Notes under the pieces: generated by a model
Database searches by the model: none
What the model was told of the DNA's origin: nothing
What the model saw: only the letters and a program-made list of their open reading frames with translations
Position numbers and translations under genes: made by a program
In this document: in pieces, positions 42,659-50,789 of the stretch
Numbering within the stretch: the first letter of the stretch is position 1
How the letters are laid out: every line of letters begins with the position of its first letter
From: Aestuariibacter sp. A3R04
GTDB taxonomy: Bacteria; Pseudomonadota; Gammaproteobacteria; Enterobacterales; Alteromonadaceae
DNA: 64,000 nucleotides
Direction of reading: 5' to 3'
Assembly (NCBI RefSeq): GCF_018860805.1
Contig: NZ_JAHKQR010000001.1
Coordinates: 345,158-409,157, forward strand

Positions 42659-43626
42659 TGATGAGCAGGGCGGCACGTCGATTTCTCGGACTATTAGTGT
42701 TGACCGGGCTGGTGTGGATGGCGCTGGTAGTATGGTCGAAACACCAATCGACAGCAATTCTTCAACAGGTACTGGCACATTTTCAAAGCCTGCAAGCTGT
42801 GCCTGAAACACTTGATGACAAGCAACCTGGAGAAAGGGCACTCGAAGACATGGAAGAAGGCGATATGCCTGATGTCACTCAACCACAAGCACAAGTGGCT
42901 ATTCAACAGGTTGAACTGCCCCCTGTACCCTCGCCGCCAGTACCAGAACAGCTGGATCGAATAACACCGACACCACAGCAAGTCGCTGCCTCGGACACAA
43001 ACATTGTCAAGCAACAGCGAAGCGTAGTGCCTGGCGAACCGAAGGGGGAAGCGGTGCTGAATGAGCAGATTTTGGCAAAGCAGGATATCGAAACCAGCTT
43101 CGAAGCTGCTTCTAAACCCGATAACATGCCTCCAGTGCGACCACAGCCGGTGGTGACAACCCGTGATGTGTACAAACAACTCAGTGAAGACGAAGCGCTT
43201 AATATTCAATTAGCCTGGCCTGGTGATCGCAAGGAAAGAGAAACCGTATTAAATTATTTGTATCAATGCGTAGGCGCAGAATTTGCCATTTTTGACGGGC
43301 AAGCGCTTACTTACCTGTCGCCAGAGCAGTACAAGGCCACCAGTAGCTGGTTGCGGGTGGCACAAGGTGAGTTAAGTCAACAAGAGCAGCAATGGCGAAA
43401 CCACAACACCCAGCCTGGTACATTGGTGCGTATTGTACCTGAGCAGGTGGATATTAATTTATCATCGCATATTGCCAGCACACTTACCCGCACAAAAACA
43501 ACGTTACACGCCTTGCGCGGGCGCTACGCGCTTCGCCAGAATAAACTGTATCTGGTTAATATTACTGTTAATAACGCCCCCGTCGCGGGCGACTGGCTTT
43601 TGTATAATCCGGGCGCACGCTGTTAG
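42658..43626 (+). CDS. Single-pass membrane protein with C-terminal exported domain
   Basis: A 322-residue protein with one N-terminal helix (residues 9-26, LGLLVLTGLVWMALVVW), a Pro/Gln-rich linker of about 130 residues, and a C-terminal domain of about 150 residues starting LNIQLAWPGDRKERETVLNY. Two adjacent ATGs can serve as start, overlapping the previous stop by one base. The type II topology with a Pro-rich spacer recalls TonB-like or FtsN-like envelope-spanning proteins, but no named domain is recognised. Last gene of its operon segment; a promoter for the kinase lies after it. Confidence 0.78.
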   Translation: MMSRAARRFLGLLVLTGLVWMALVVWSKHQSTAILQQVLAHFQSLQAVPETLDDKQPGERALEDMEEGDMPDVTQPQAQVAIQQVELPPVPSPPVPEQLDRITPTPQQVAASDTNIVKQQRSVVPGEPKGEAVLNEQILAKQDIETSFEAASKPDNMPPVRPQPVVTTRDVYKQLSEDEALNIQLAWPGDRKERETVLNYLYQCVGAEFAIFDGQALTYLSPEQYKATSSWLRVAQGELSQQEQQWRNHNTQPGTLVRIVPEQVDINLSSHIASTLTRTKTTLHALRGRYALRQNKLYLVNITVNNAPVAGDWLLYNPGARC

Positions 43627-43768
43627 CGATTAATAATTGAAAAATAACGGGTATAGGTTACAGTTAACCTGATTGAATAATAACCATAAAACTGACAGTA
43701 GCGGTGCCATACTGGCCTTTCGGGTTAACGGCGCTAACGCAAAAAATGGATGAGCAGTAGTTAAGCGT

Positions 43769-45937
43769 ATGGAAAGCATCGGCAAGTATCAAATAATCAG
43801 GAAGCTGGGGGCCGGCGGCTTCGGTGCGGTTTACCTGTGTAAAGACCCCCGCTTGGGCGTGGAAGTTGCGATTAAAGTATTTCAGGTAAGAGATGACAAC
43901 CTCGTCGGCCAGATCACAAGTGCGTCGCAGGATGCCGGACAAGTACTGCGAGAGCGCTTTTTGGCCGAGGCGAAAACCCTCCATCAACTTTCGCACAGCC
44001 CTTACATTGTCAATATAAAAGACTACGACGAACTAGAAGACGGCACGCCGTACTATGTCATGCCTTATCTGCCCCAGTCGCTGGAAGGAGAAATTGGCAA
44101 AGACGCGTTTAGCCGTGGTCGGTTAGAAGAAATACCAGCAAGCCAACACCCCCGAAAGTTGCCTCTGCATCGAGCGCTCACAATTTTAGAGCAATTGCTA
44201 CAAGCCATGGCCCAGGTGCATGACGCCGGACTTATTCACCGCGATTTGAAACCCGCTAATATCCTGTTTGACGAGCAAGGCAATGTGCAGGTGTGTGACT
44301 TTGGTATCGCCAAACTCCCTGATGCACAATACAGCCAAAGCGGTGTGGGTATGGGCAGTCGTAACTATATGAGTCCGGAGCAACGAGAAAGTGCCAAATA
44401 CGTTACCCCCGCCTCAGATGTGTGCAGCTTAGGGATCTTGGCGTATCGCATGCTAACCGGCCAGCTCCCGCTGGGTAAATTTGATGATGTCAGCCACTTT
44501 GTCCCCGAAATTGGTAAGCCACTAAACGACTTAATAGACAAGGCGATTTCGCAAAATGAACATCAGCGACCACAAGACGCTGGTGATTTTTTGACCCAGT
44601 TCCAGCAAGCGCTGGCCGAGGTGGATGATCAGGGTGTCATACACGATGAAGCAACAACCACCTGGGTTGGTGGTAACGCCAGTGTTAAAACTGAGCTACA
44701 ACCGCTGGAACAAAAAATCATTCAGCTACTCAAGCGTCAGGGCGAGGTAAGAAATAACGACTTTCCAGTATTACAAGCGCTGGCAGAGTTAGGCGGGTTA
44801 GATAACGACGCGCTCAGTGCATTGATAAAGCAAGTCACCGATCAGCAAGCCAGTCAGCATCCTAAGCAAAAGGCTTTCCAACAATGGGTGGCCCATCTCA
44901 ACAGCCTGCAAGTTAAAGGTGAGTCGTTAAGTGCACAGCAGAAAGCTGTATTGATAGAAGCGGGCGAAGCCAGTACGGGGATGCAAGCATCCACTCTGGA
45001 GTACTTTATCAACGAAAAGCTGCCTTCGGAGCTTACAAATAAGGAAATAGCAACGACCCCTGACGCTTCTAAACAGACTGCTCAAGTGAACATCGAAGCA
45101 AGTGGTAAGGAAAAGCCGAAGCGCAAGAAACGATGGATGGTTCGTTCTTTTATGATTTGCGTGTGCATCGGTGCGGTATTGTATGGATACACCCTTTACG
45201 CAACATCATTAGAAAGAGATAAAGCGATAAAAAGTATATTGAATGCCATGGTGGAGATTCCTTCTGGGAATTTTCAAATGGGTTGCAGCCTTCAGGATGA
45301 TCAATGTTTTCCTTGGGAGCGCCCAGTTCACAATGTCGCGGTGCCCGGGTTTAAATTAATGTCCCATGAAGTGACGTTTGCAATGTGGGATGCTTGTTTG
45401 TCATCCGGCGGATGTTGGTATAACCCTGATGATGAAGGCTGGGGGCGAGGAGATCAGCCACTTATCAATGTGACTCACAAATTCTTTACTAAACAGTTTA
45501 TACCTTGGCTAAATAATGTCACCGGACAAACGTTTCGCTTGCCGAGCGAAGCGGAATGGGAATATGCCGCCAGAGCCGGCAGTCAGACAAAATACAGTTG
45601 GGGCAACGCTGCTGGTAGTAATAATGCGAATTGCGAGGATTGCGGCTCACGATGGGACAACAAACGTCCAGCGCCAGTGAAGTCGTTCTCTCCGAATGCT
45701 TTGGGCTTGTTTGATATGGAAGGAAATGTGTTTGAATGGACAGCTGACCACTATAGTCCGAATTACAGCGATGCAACGAATACAGCTGCGCCATGGTTGC
45801 TGGGAAATACTAACACCCGTGTGCTTCGTGGTGGGTCGTGGAATGTGCCAGCAAGCTATTTGCGCGTCTCGAGTCGCACTTCTGCGGATGTCACACGCTT
45901 TGGCAATAATATCGGCTTCCGTTTAGCGCAAGACTAG
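43769..45937 (+). CDS. Membrane Ser/Thr protein kinase fused to an FGE-like domain
   Basis: A 722-residue protein. Kinase domain at residues 1-285: GAGGFGAVYL loop (14-23), Lys36 in VAIKVF, HRDLKPAN with Asp159, DFG at 177-179, and SPEQRE. A helical linker (about 300-450) precedes a membrane helix at about 455-478. The C-terminal domain (about 490-722) belongs to the formylglycine-enzyme/sulfatase-modifying fold: MVEIPSGNFQMGC, RLPSEAEWEYAARAG, GLFDMEGNVFEWTAD and RVLRGGSWN. The two catalytic cysteines of true FGE, expected just after GGSW, are absent, so this part is probably a sensor or binding module outside the membrane. It is the kinase counterpart of the PP2C and FHA proteins at 32-35 kb. 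Confidence 0.93.
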   Translation: MESIGKYQIIRKLGAGGFGAVYLCKDPRLGVEVAIKVFQVRDDNLVGQITSASQDAGQVLRERFLAEAKTLHQLSHSPYIVNIKDYDELEDGTPYYVMPYLPQSLEGEIGKDAFSRGRLEEIPASQHPRKLPLHRALTILEQLLQAMAQVHDAGLIHRDLKPANILFDEQGNVQVCDFGIAKLPDAQYSQSGVGMGSRNYMSPEQRESAKYVTPASDVCSLGILAYRMLTGQLPLGKFDDVSHFVPEIGKPLNDLIDKAISQNEHQRPQDAGDFLTQFQQALAEVDDQGVIHDEATTTWVGGNASVKTELQPLEQKIIQLLKRQGEVRNNDFPVLQALAELGGLDNDALSALIKQVTDQQASQHPKQKAFQQWVAHLNSLQVKGESLSAQQKAVLIEAGEASTGMQASTLEYFINEKLPSELTNKEIATTPDASKQTAQVNIEASGKEKPKRKKRWMVRSFMICVCIGAVLYGYTLYATSLERDKAIKSILNAMVEIPSGNFQMGCSLQDDQCFPWERPVHNVAVPGFKLMSHEVTFAMWDACLSSGGCWYNPDDEGWGRGDQPLINVTHKFFTKQFIPWLNNVTGQTFRLPSEAEWEYAARAGSQTKYSWGNAAGSNNANCEDCGSRWDNKRPAPVKSFSPNALGLFDMEGNVFEWTADHYSPNYSDATNTAAPWLLGNTNTRVLRGGSWNVPASYLRVSSRTSADVTRFGNNIGFRLAQD

Positions 45938-46012
45938 TACGCTGGCCCCCCTTTTCTAACAACAAAGCAAAAAAACGCCCTAATCGTTGCATAGCCCTTT
46001 TCGGAGGTGACT

Positions 46013-46471
46013 ATGCAAAACACAATCAATCAGGATACCACGACCCAGGCCATGACCGAGGTGGCGCTGGGCCTTTCCATGGCGTTTTTTGCCATACTTA
46101 TTGTGGCGCTATTATCCATGGGCGTGCCGCCCTCAAAACATGCTAAAACCGATTCAAAAGCTACCCCTGATACAGATCAAGGGTTTTCCCTGGTTGAAAG
46201 TCGAGACAATGCAGAAACAGAGGATAGCGTAGCTGCTTCATCAGAAGAGCAACCCCAGTTTGTGTTTTTGTACGAGGGCAAATTGTACAACAGCGCACTC
46301 AAACCTTTTGAAGCAGCAATGTTGGAAAAAAGTCAGCCGGTGTACCTTGCTGTGCCTGCTAATGCGGCCATGGACGAGGTCATGCAGATCAAAGCGCAAA
46401 TAAATCATCCAAACCTTTCTATAACCCTACTCAACCAAGCATGGAAAACACGATTGGAGCAATTACCATGA
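46013..46471 (+). CDS. Single-pass membrane protein, possibly ExbD/TolR-like
   Basis: A 152-residue protein with a membrane helix at about residues 16-37 (VALGLSMAFFAILIVALL) and a soluble C-terminal domain from about 82. That domain, FVFLYEGKLYNSALKPFEAA then QPVYLAVPANAAMDEVMQIKAQ and LSITLLN, follows the strand-helix order of ExbD/TolR periplasmic domains. The usual membrane Asp is missing; only Glu16 borders the helix. If related, it could pair with the TolQ-like protein at 41.7 kb. CGGAGG stands 6 bases before the ATG, better than the GTG two codons upstream. It overlaps the transglycosylase gene by four bases. Confidence 0.6.
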   Translation: MQNTINQDTTTQAMTEVALGLSMAFFAILIVALLSMGVPPSKHAKTDSKATPDTDQGFSLVESRDNAETEDSVAASSEEQPQFVFLYEGKLYNSALKPFEAAMLEKSQPVYLAVPANAAMDEVMQIKAQINHPNLSITLLNQAWKTRLEQLP

Positions 46472-47247
46472 AACCCACAACTGTTATGACGAAAGCGATA
46501 TTGTGTGGCTTTTTACTCGCGGTGAGTGCGGCGGGCTGGGCATATAGTCCCTACAAAAAAGCGGATATTGAGCAAATGGTGGTAACAGAAGCGCTGGCTC
46601 AGGGGTTGCCGCCATCACTGGCTTTAGCCATCGCAAGGGTAGAATCGAACTTCGACCCGTATGCGTTAAGCCATGCCGGTGCACGGGGTGTGATGCAAAT
46701 GATGCCTGCTACGGCATTGGGCGAATACAATGTACAGGCGTCGCGCCTTTACGACCCAAAAACCAATATCAAACTGGGCGTCACTTTTATAAAGCAGTTA
46801 ATTGCCACTTATGATGGCCGGGTAGACATTGCGCTTTCTCATTATAACGGTGGGTCAGCGGTGCGCGACCGCTACAATAATTACCGCATTATCCCTGCCA
46901 CTCGCGGCTATGTGAACAAAGTGCTTGCGTATCAGCGCGAGTACATCAATGACGGGGTCGATTCAGCCGCGTATCGCGGGCAATTGGCTACCAACCGCGG
47001 CGCCGAAGCGCCGGCAACAGATAGGGTTACAGCCGCTGTTTCTTATACACGAAATAACAGCGTGTCTTCAGGGGATATTAGCGATCCTCGTATCGCTATG
47101 TTGCAACAACTCCGTGTTCACAACTTGACCAGAGCAGGGGGAACAGCGCACACTTACCAAAGTGACGATACCGCCGTTCGCCCCCAGCCTGCAACGGTGA
47201 GCAAACGCGCCAAAGTGGCTCAGTGGGAGTCAATTTACAAAAAGTAA
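46468..47247 (+). CDS. Lytic transglycosylase (SLT/GH23)
   Basis: A 259-residue exported protein with a signal peptide (residues 9-27, ILCGFLLAVSAAGWAY) and an SLT domain at about 30-150. The catalytic Glu is in ARVESNFDPYALS, followed by GARGVMQMMPATA, NIKLGV and ALSHYNGGSAV. It cleaves peptidoglycan between MurNAc and GlcNAc, as needed to insert envelope-spanning machinery. The C-terminal 80 residues are low-complexity. Start chosen at the ATGA overlap. It is followed after 40 bases by three genes of unknown function. Confidence 0.92.
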   Translation: MKPTTVMTKAILCGFLLAVSAAGWAYSPYKKADIEQMVVTEALAQGLPPSLALAIARVESNFDPYALSHAGARGVMQMMPATALGEYNVQASRLYDPKTNIKLGVTFIKQLIATYDGRVDIALSHYNGGSAVRDRYNNYRIIPATRGYVNKVLAYQREYINDGVDSAAYRGQLATNRGAEAPATDRVTAAVSYTRNNSVSSGDISDPRIAMLQQLRVHNLTRAGGTAHTYQSDDTAVRPQPATVSKRAKVAQWESIYKK

Positions 47248-47287
47248 CACGGTAGTCAGTATAAACAGAAAAGGGATAGGGGGAACG

Positions 47288-48937
47288 ATGACATCAACAA
47301 TTGGCTATGGCGTAAGTGAAACGCTACTAAGCATTTTTGACGGGCTGCGGCAAACCACTACTATGGCAGATGGCTGTGACGATGCCCCCAGAAAATATCG
47401 CTGCGACGATATTGACAGGGTAGCCCAGTATATTTGTTGCCGCAACTACGGCTTTCTATGTCGAGAGTTGTGCTTTTTAAGCTGGGCTATTGTGCGGGCT
47501 TACCCTGATGAGACCTATCAGGAGCCCTTGTTTAGCTATTTTTGGTTGGACGGCATTACCCGCGCCAGCGCCTTTCGCAAGGCTTTTTCCACGCCCTGGC
47601 AAGAAAATGACAACAGTGTCGAGATGCAGCCAGATGTGCTGCATCTTTGCGTTTCTGGTACCCGGTTTGACATTTCACCTACACGGGCTGGTGTGCTGGC
47701 GGTGATGATGGAATTTATGGCCTCCATTGCCCCATCACTAGTGAATAATATGAAAGCTGTGCTCAGTGCGCCAGGTGCACAGGTTATCGATACGTTGTCG
47801 AAACAGATGCAAAAAGCGGTTTATGATTATTTGAAGCTGAATATGCCTGAAGTTCAGGAGCAAAATCGTTATCGCTATGTCACCGACTGGTTAAGCCAAA
47901 CACAGACAAGCTACAGTACCTTAGGCGATGACGATATTTTGCGCTTTTGGCAGGATGCAAACGATGATGTCAGCCCGAATAAACCCAGTCATGTGCGCTT
48001 TGATACCGCAGTAGATGACATACTTGATACCTTGTTTGCGATTTCAGTTGTGCAAGCGCAAAAGGCGATAAAGCACGGCGATAGTGTCGGCAGTGACAGT
48101 GAGCAGGGCGAAGTTGATTTAGACCGGGTGGCTTTTGATGACGTCAATGGTAAAGACGACACCGCATCTGAGCAGTGGGTGCAATCAGCTTTGTTTAGCC
48201 AGAACAACGAAACGCCCTCGCCAGTACAGTTAACCGCTGCGCCCAAGTGCCTCACGAAAGCGCAGGCAGCCCTTTGTGAGCCACTTCACCGCCACAAGAC
48301 CCAACTAGCACGCTTTGCGCTAACCCTTATTCGGGTACAGGTTTTTGGGCAATGGCAGGCGGTACTGTCGCAGGCTAAACGCACATCGGCTGCTGCTCTA
48401 AAAACGAAGCTGGCATCGCCACCTGAGTACACCTACCCGCTATATCACGAGGATGTGAAAGCTTGTCAGAATGCACTCACTTACAGCACGTACTGTTTAC
48501 ATCATGTGTTGCTGCCACACGAGCCAAAGTCTATTCTCGCTGAGCTTATTATGAAATTGCCCACCATGCCGGCTGAACTTCAGCGCTTTTTGAGCGAGCA
48601 AATGCGACCTGCGACGAGTCCAGAAGACATGCAATGTGCTATTGCAGAGCTTCGCGCGCGCTGGCCTGATTTTGCCGCGTTACTCGCTGACTTGGAAAAA
48701 GCGTTTAAGACTAACAATAAGGCCGGGTTCAAAATCATGCCAGACAGCGTTGACATTGATCCATACCTTGAAGCGCTGGCTTGCGTCAATGGGACAAAAC
48801 AAATCTTGGCAGCTCATGTCGCTCAAATGGACAACATCAGCGATATTGCGCCATTGGATACCCTTTTTGCCTCTGATGTTTCTATATTCACCGACAGGTT
48901 TAATCAATTATACGGAGAAGTTCATGTTGCCATCTAA
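47288..48937 (+). CDS. Large cytoplasmic protein of unknown function
   Basis: A 549-residue soluble protein without signal peptide or membrane helix. Its N-terminal part is rich in Cys and aromatic residues (DVA-like IDRVAQYICCRNYGFLCRELCFLSW), the middle is acidic, and the C-terminal half is helical. No domain recognised. GGGGG precedes the ATG. It overlaps the next gene by 14 bases, so the two products are probably made together. Placement after kinase, ExbD-like and transglycosylase genes suggests an intracellular component of the same system. Confidence 0.8.
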   Translation: MTSTIGYGVSETLLSIFDGLRQTTTMADGCDDAPRKYRCDDIDRVAQYICCRNYGFLCRELCFLSWAIVRAYPDETYQEPLFSYFWLDGITRASAFRKAFSTPWQENDNSVEMQPDVLHLCVSGTRFDISPTRAGVLAVMMEFMASIAPSLVNNMKAVLSAPGAQVIDTLSKQMQKAVYDYLKLNMPEVQEQNRYRYVTDWLSQTQTSYSTLGDDDILRFWQDANDDVSPNKPSHVRFDTAVDDILDTLFAISVVQAQKAIKHGDSVGSDSEQGEVDLDRVAFDDVNGKDDTASEQWVQSALFSQNNETPSPVQLTAAPKCLTKAQAALCEPLHRHKTQLARFALTLIRVQVFGQWQAVLSQAKRTSAAALKTKLASPPEYTYPLYHEDVKACQNALTYSTYCLHHVLLPHEPKSILAELIMKLPTMPAELQRFLSEQMRPATSPEDMQCAIAELRARWPDFAALLADLEKAFKTNNKAGFKIMPDSVDIDPYLEALACVNGTKQILAAHVAQMDNISDIAPLDTLFASDVSIFTDRFNQLYGEVHVAI

Positions 48938-49466
48938 TCATGAGCAGGCAGAAGCCATCTTCACGGCCAAGCGTTACTACGATACCCTGCAAAACGGCAT
49001 GGGCGACGACAATCAGCAGACCTTAGTATTTAACGACCTCGTACTGCTAGCTACCGGTTGTGCTGGTGGGCGTACATCACAATTAATGGAAAAGGTGAAC
49101 CAGTCTTTGCCATTGCGTCGTCAGTATATGTCGTTGGTAAAACAATTTGCTTACGAGGTGAGTCCAGCGCAAGCCGCTGCCAGCAGCACTGAAACGCTAG
49201 AAGGCCGAACCACCGACAAATTTTCATTGTCGTTTAGCCGTGATCCGGTTTCACCGTCGCAAATTTACGTTATTCTTGCGGTACATTTTCCCACAGAAAA
49301 GCAAATGAAAAATGGGGTCACAGTGCATATTGAGCTTGGCGACGTACTGCAGCAACTAAAGTTGCCACCGCTTATCGACAACAAAACCCAAGGGCTATTT
49401 GAGGAATCGTCGGCGGCATTGCAAGCATTGCTTCATCACGACGCCAGTATTGTGATCACAGACTAG
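48924..49466 (+). CDS. Cytoplasmic protein of unknown function
   Basis: A 180-residue soluble protein starting at an ATG with GGAGAAG upstream, within the end of the preceding gene. The N-terminal half is helical (QAEAIFTAKRYYDTLQNGM), the rest has strands such as QIYVILAVHFP and VTVHIELGDVLQ. No domain recognised. A longer in-frame extension lies wholly inside the previous gene and is not supported. Sixteen bases separate it from the S16-like gene. Confidence 0.78.
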   Translation: MLPSNHEQAEAIFTAKRYYDTLQNGMGDDNQQTLVFNDLVLLATGCAGGRTSQLMEKVNQSLPLRRQYMSLVKQFAYEVSPAQAAASSTETLEGRTTDKFSLSFSRDPVSPSQIYVILAVHFPTEKQMKNGVTVHIELGDVLQQLKLPPLIDNKTQGLFEESSAALQALLHHDASIVITD

Positions 49467-49482
49467 TAAAAAAGGAAGTTTA

Positions 49483-50766
49483 GTGAGTATTCATATTTTT
49501 ATCGCGACAACTCAAGGCCTGGTGGCGGTCAATAATTTATACTCACTGCCGGCAGTGGCAAGCTCTACGGTTACTGCAGGAGGCTTTGCCGACCCCTTAC
49601 CCATCACAAACAGCTATCACAGCTTTGTCAAACTGGGGTCTGGAATTATTGAAGCTGATTTCTCAACTGGCCCATTTCGCATCGATCTCAGCGATAAAAT
49701 TACCCAGGGCAACAGCTGGCAGTTAGGGTTTTATCTGGCCCACATGGCGAAGGAAATCGACGCATTGGGTGATGGCAAACCCAACGACGGTGAAATGATT
49801 ATTGTGGCTACAGGGTGTATTAATACGGCTGAACGGCGAGTAGGTCCGGTGGACGAGGTCCCCCGTAAGCTGGCTTTAGCAGACGAAGCGCTGATACACT
49901 ACAAAGGTAAGTGTGACATCGTGATGTTAGTGCCTGAAGCCAACAAACACGAACTCGTTGAACTTGAGGATATCACTTGCAATACAGCTGATGAACTTGA
50001 CTATTTGGCCACGTATTTTCCAGACCCTGACGTTTTGAGGTCGCGGAATAACCCCACCGTCACGGAGGACGAGATGGGAACATCCGTTACCGTTTCTTCA
50101 TCCGCAGAACAAGACGGTACTGGAAAAGTGAAAAAGCGCAGCGGTAAAGTGATGGTTGCTGCAGCACTCTTGTTATGTGCAGGCGCTGCTGCGGCGTATT
50201 ATGTTGGCTTTCAGCCTGTATCGTCTGAAGACTCACATACGGTGAATGCATCGATAGGGAGCGCTGCCCGCCCCGTGAGGCACGAACCCGTTAGTGACAC
50301 AGACAAGGGGGCGCCTGCAACTCCAACGTTGTCTCTTACGTTAAAAGCCGCCACGGCGCTAAAATGTGATGACAATACGGCCATGCCTGCCGAGGTAAAT
50401 CACACTCATCACACTTTCGATACCCTATCGATAGCCGGTGAACTTTGTGTGTTGCAAGCAATGGGAAGCAAAGATGTGAGCAGTATTGTGTTTATCGGCT
50501 TGGGAGAGCGCCGTGCGGCGGTGAGACAAGTCAATGACAACGTGATGTCGCTTCCCCATCCCACCCAATTTAGCGGCGAGCGGCGGTATTTTCTGGTGGC
50601 ACTGGCATCGCCTTTAAGTCAGAAAGCCACTAATGCGCTAAAAGGCTTTTTGTTTGAAATGGCAAGGCCCGACACGCTAACCCTGTCCAGCTTGCAAGAT
50701 AGACTCAATGGCTTTGACGTGCCCTTCGCGGTGTATCAACACACGCTGCAAAGCGAAGGGCGGTAA
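49483..50766 (+). CDS. Membrane protein with N-terminal Lon-protease-like (S16) domain
   Basis: A 427-residue protein with GTG start after AAGGAAG. Residues about 35-165 follow the Lon proteolytic fold: RIDLSDKITQGNSWQLGFYL matches the block around the Lon catalytic Ser (here Ser78), MIIVATGCI matches the strand before the Lys motif, and VGPVDEVPRKLALA with VMLVPEANKHELVELED matches LPIGGLKEKLLAA and the following strand. The residue aligned with the catalytic Lys is Pro128, with Lys129 next to it, so activity is doubtful. A membrane helix lies at about 222-243, then an exported domain of about 180 residues. It closes the 25-kb block. Confidence 0.65.
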   Translation: MSIHIFIATTQGLVAVNNLYSLPAVASSTVTAGGFADPLPITNSYHSFVKLGSGIIEADFSTGPFRIDLSDKITQGNSWQLGFYLAHMAKEIDALGDGKPNDGEMIIVATGCINTAERRVGPVDEVPRKLALADEALIHYKGKCDIVMLVPEANKHELVELEDITCNTADELDYLATYFPDPDVLRSRNNPTVTEDEMGTSVTVSSSAEQDGTGKVKKRSGKVMVAAALLLCAGAAAAYYVGFQPVSSEDSHTVNASIGSAARPVRHEPVSDTDKGAPATPTLSLTLKAATALKCDDNTAMPAEVNHTHHTFDTLSIAGELCVLQAMGSKDVSSIVFIGLGERRAAVRQVNDNVMSLPHPTQFSGERRYFLVALASPLSQKATNALKGFLFEMARPDTLTLSSLQDRLNGFDVPFAVYQHTLQSEGR

Positions 50767-50789
50767 GACTGTACTTTACTGTGTCTTAC
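50763..50789. terminator. Hairpin between convergent genes
   Basis: GTAAGAC and GTCTTAC pair over 7 bp with a 13-base loop. The stem overlaps the end of the S16-like gene and the end of the minus-strand haloacid dehalogenase gene. T runs are weak, so termination in either direction is only possible. Confidence 0.35.

Noticed and set aside
45238..45937. The FGE-like domain as the maturase of the sulfatase at 2.1-3.9 kb
   Set aside because: The two catalytic cysteines expected after GGSW are absent, and the domain is tethered behind a kinase and membrane helix.
25014..50766. The block as a type VI secretion system
   Set aside because: Kinase, phosphatase, FHA and OmpA-like genes fit, but no TssB/C, TssJ-L-M, TssK, ClpV, Hcp or VgrG-like sequence is present anywhere in the window.
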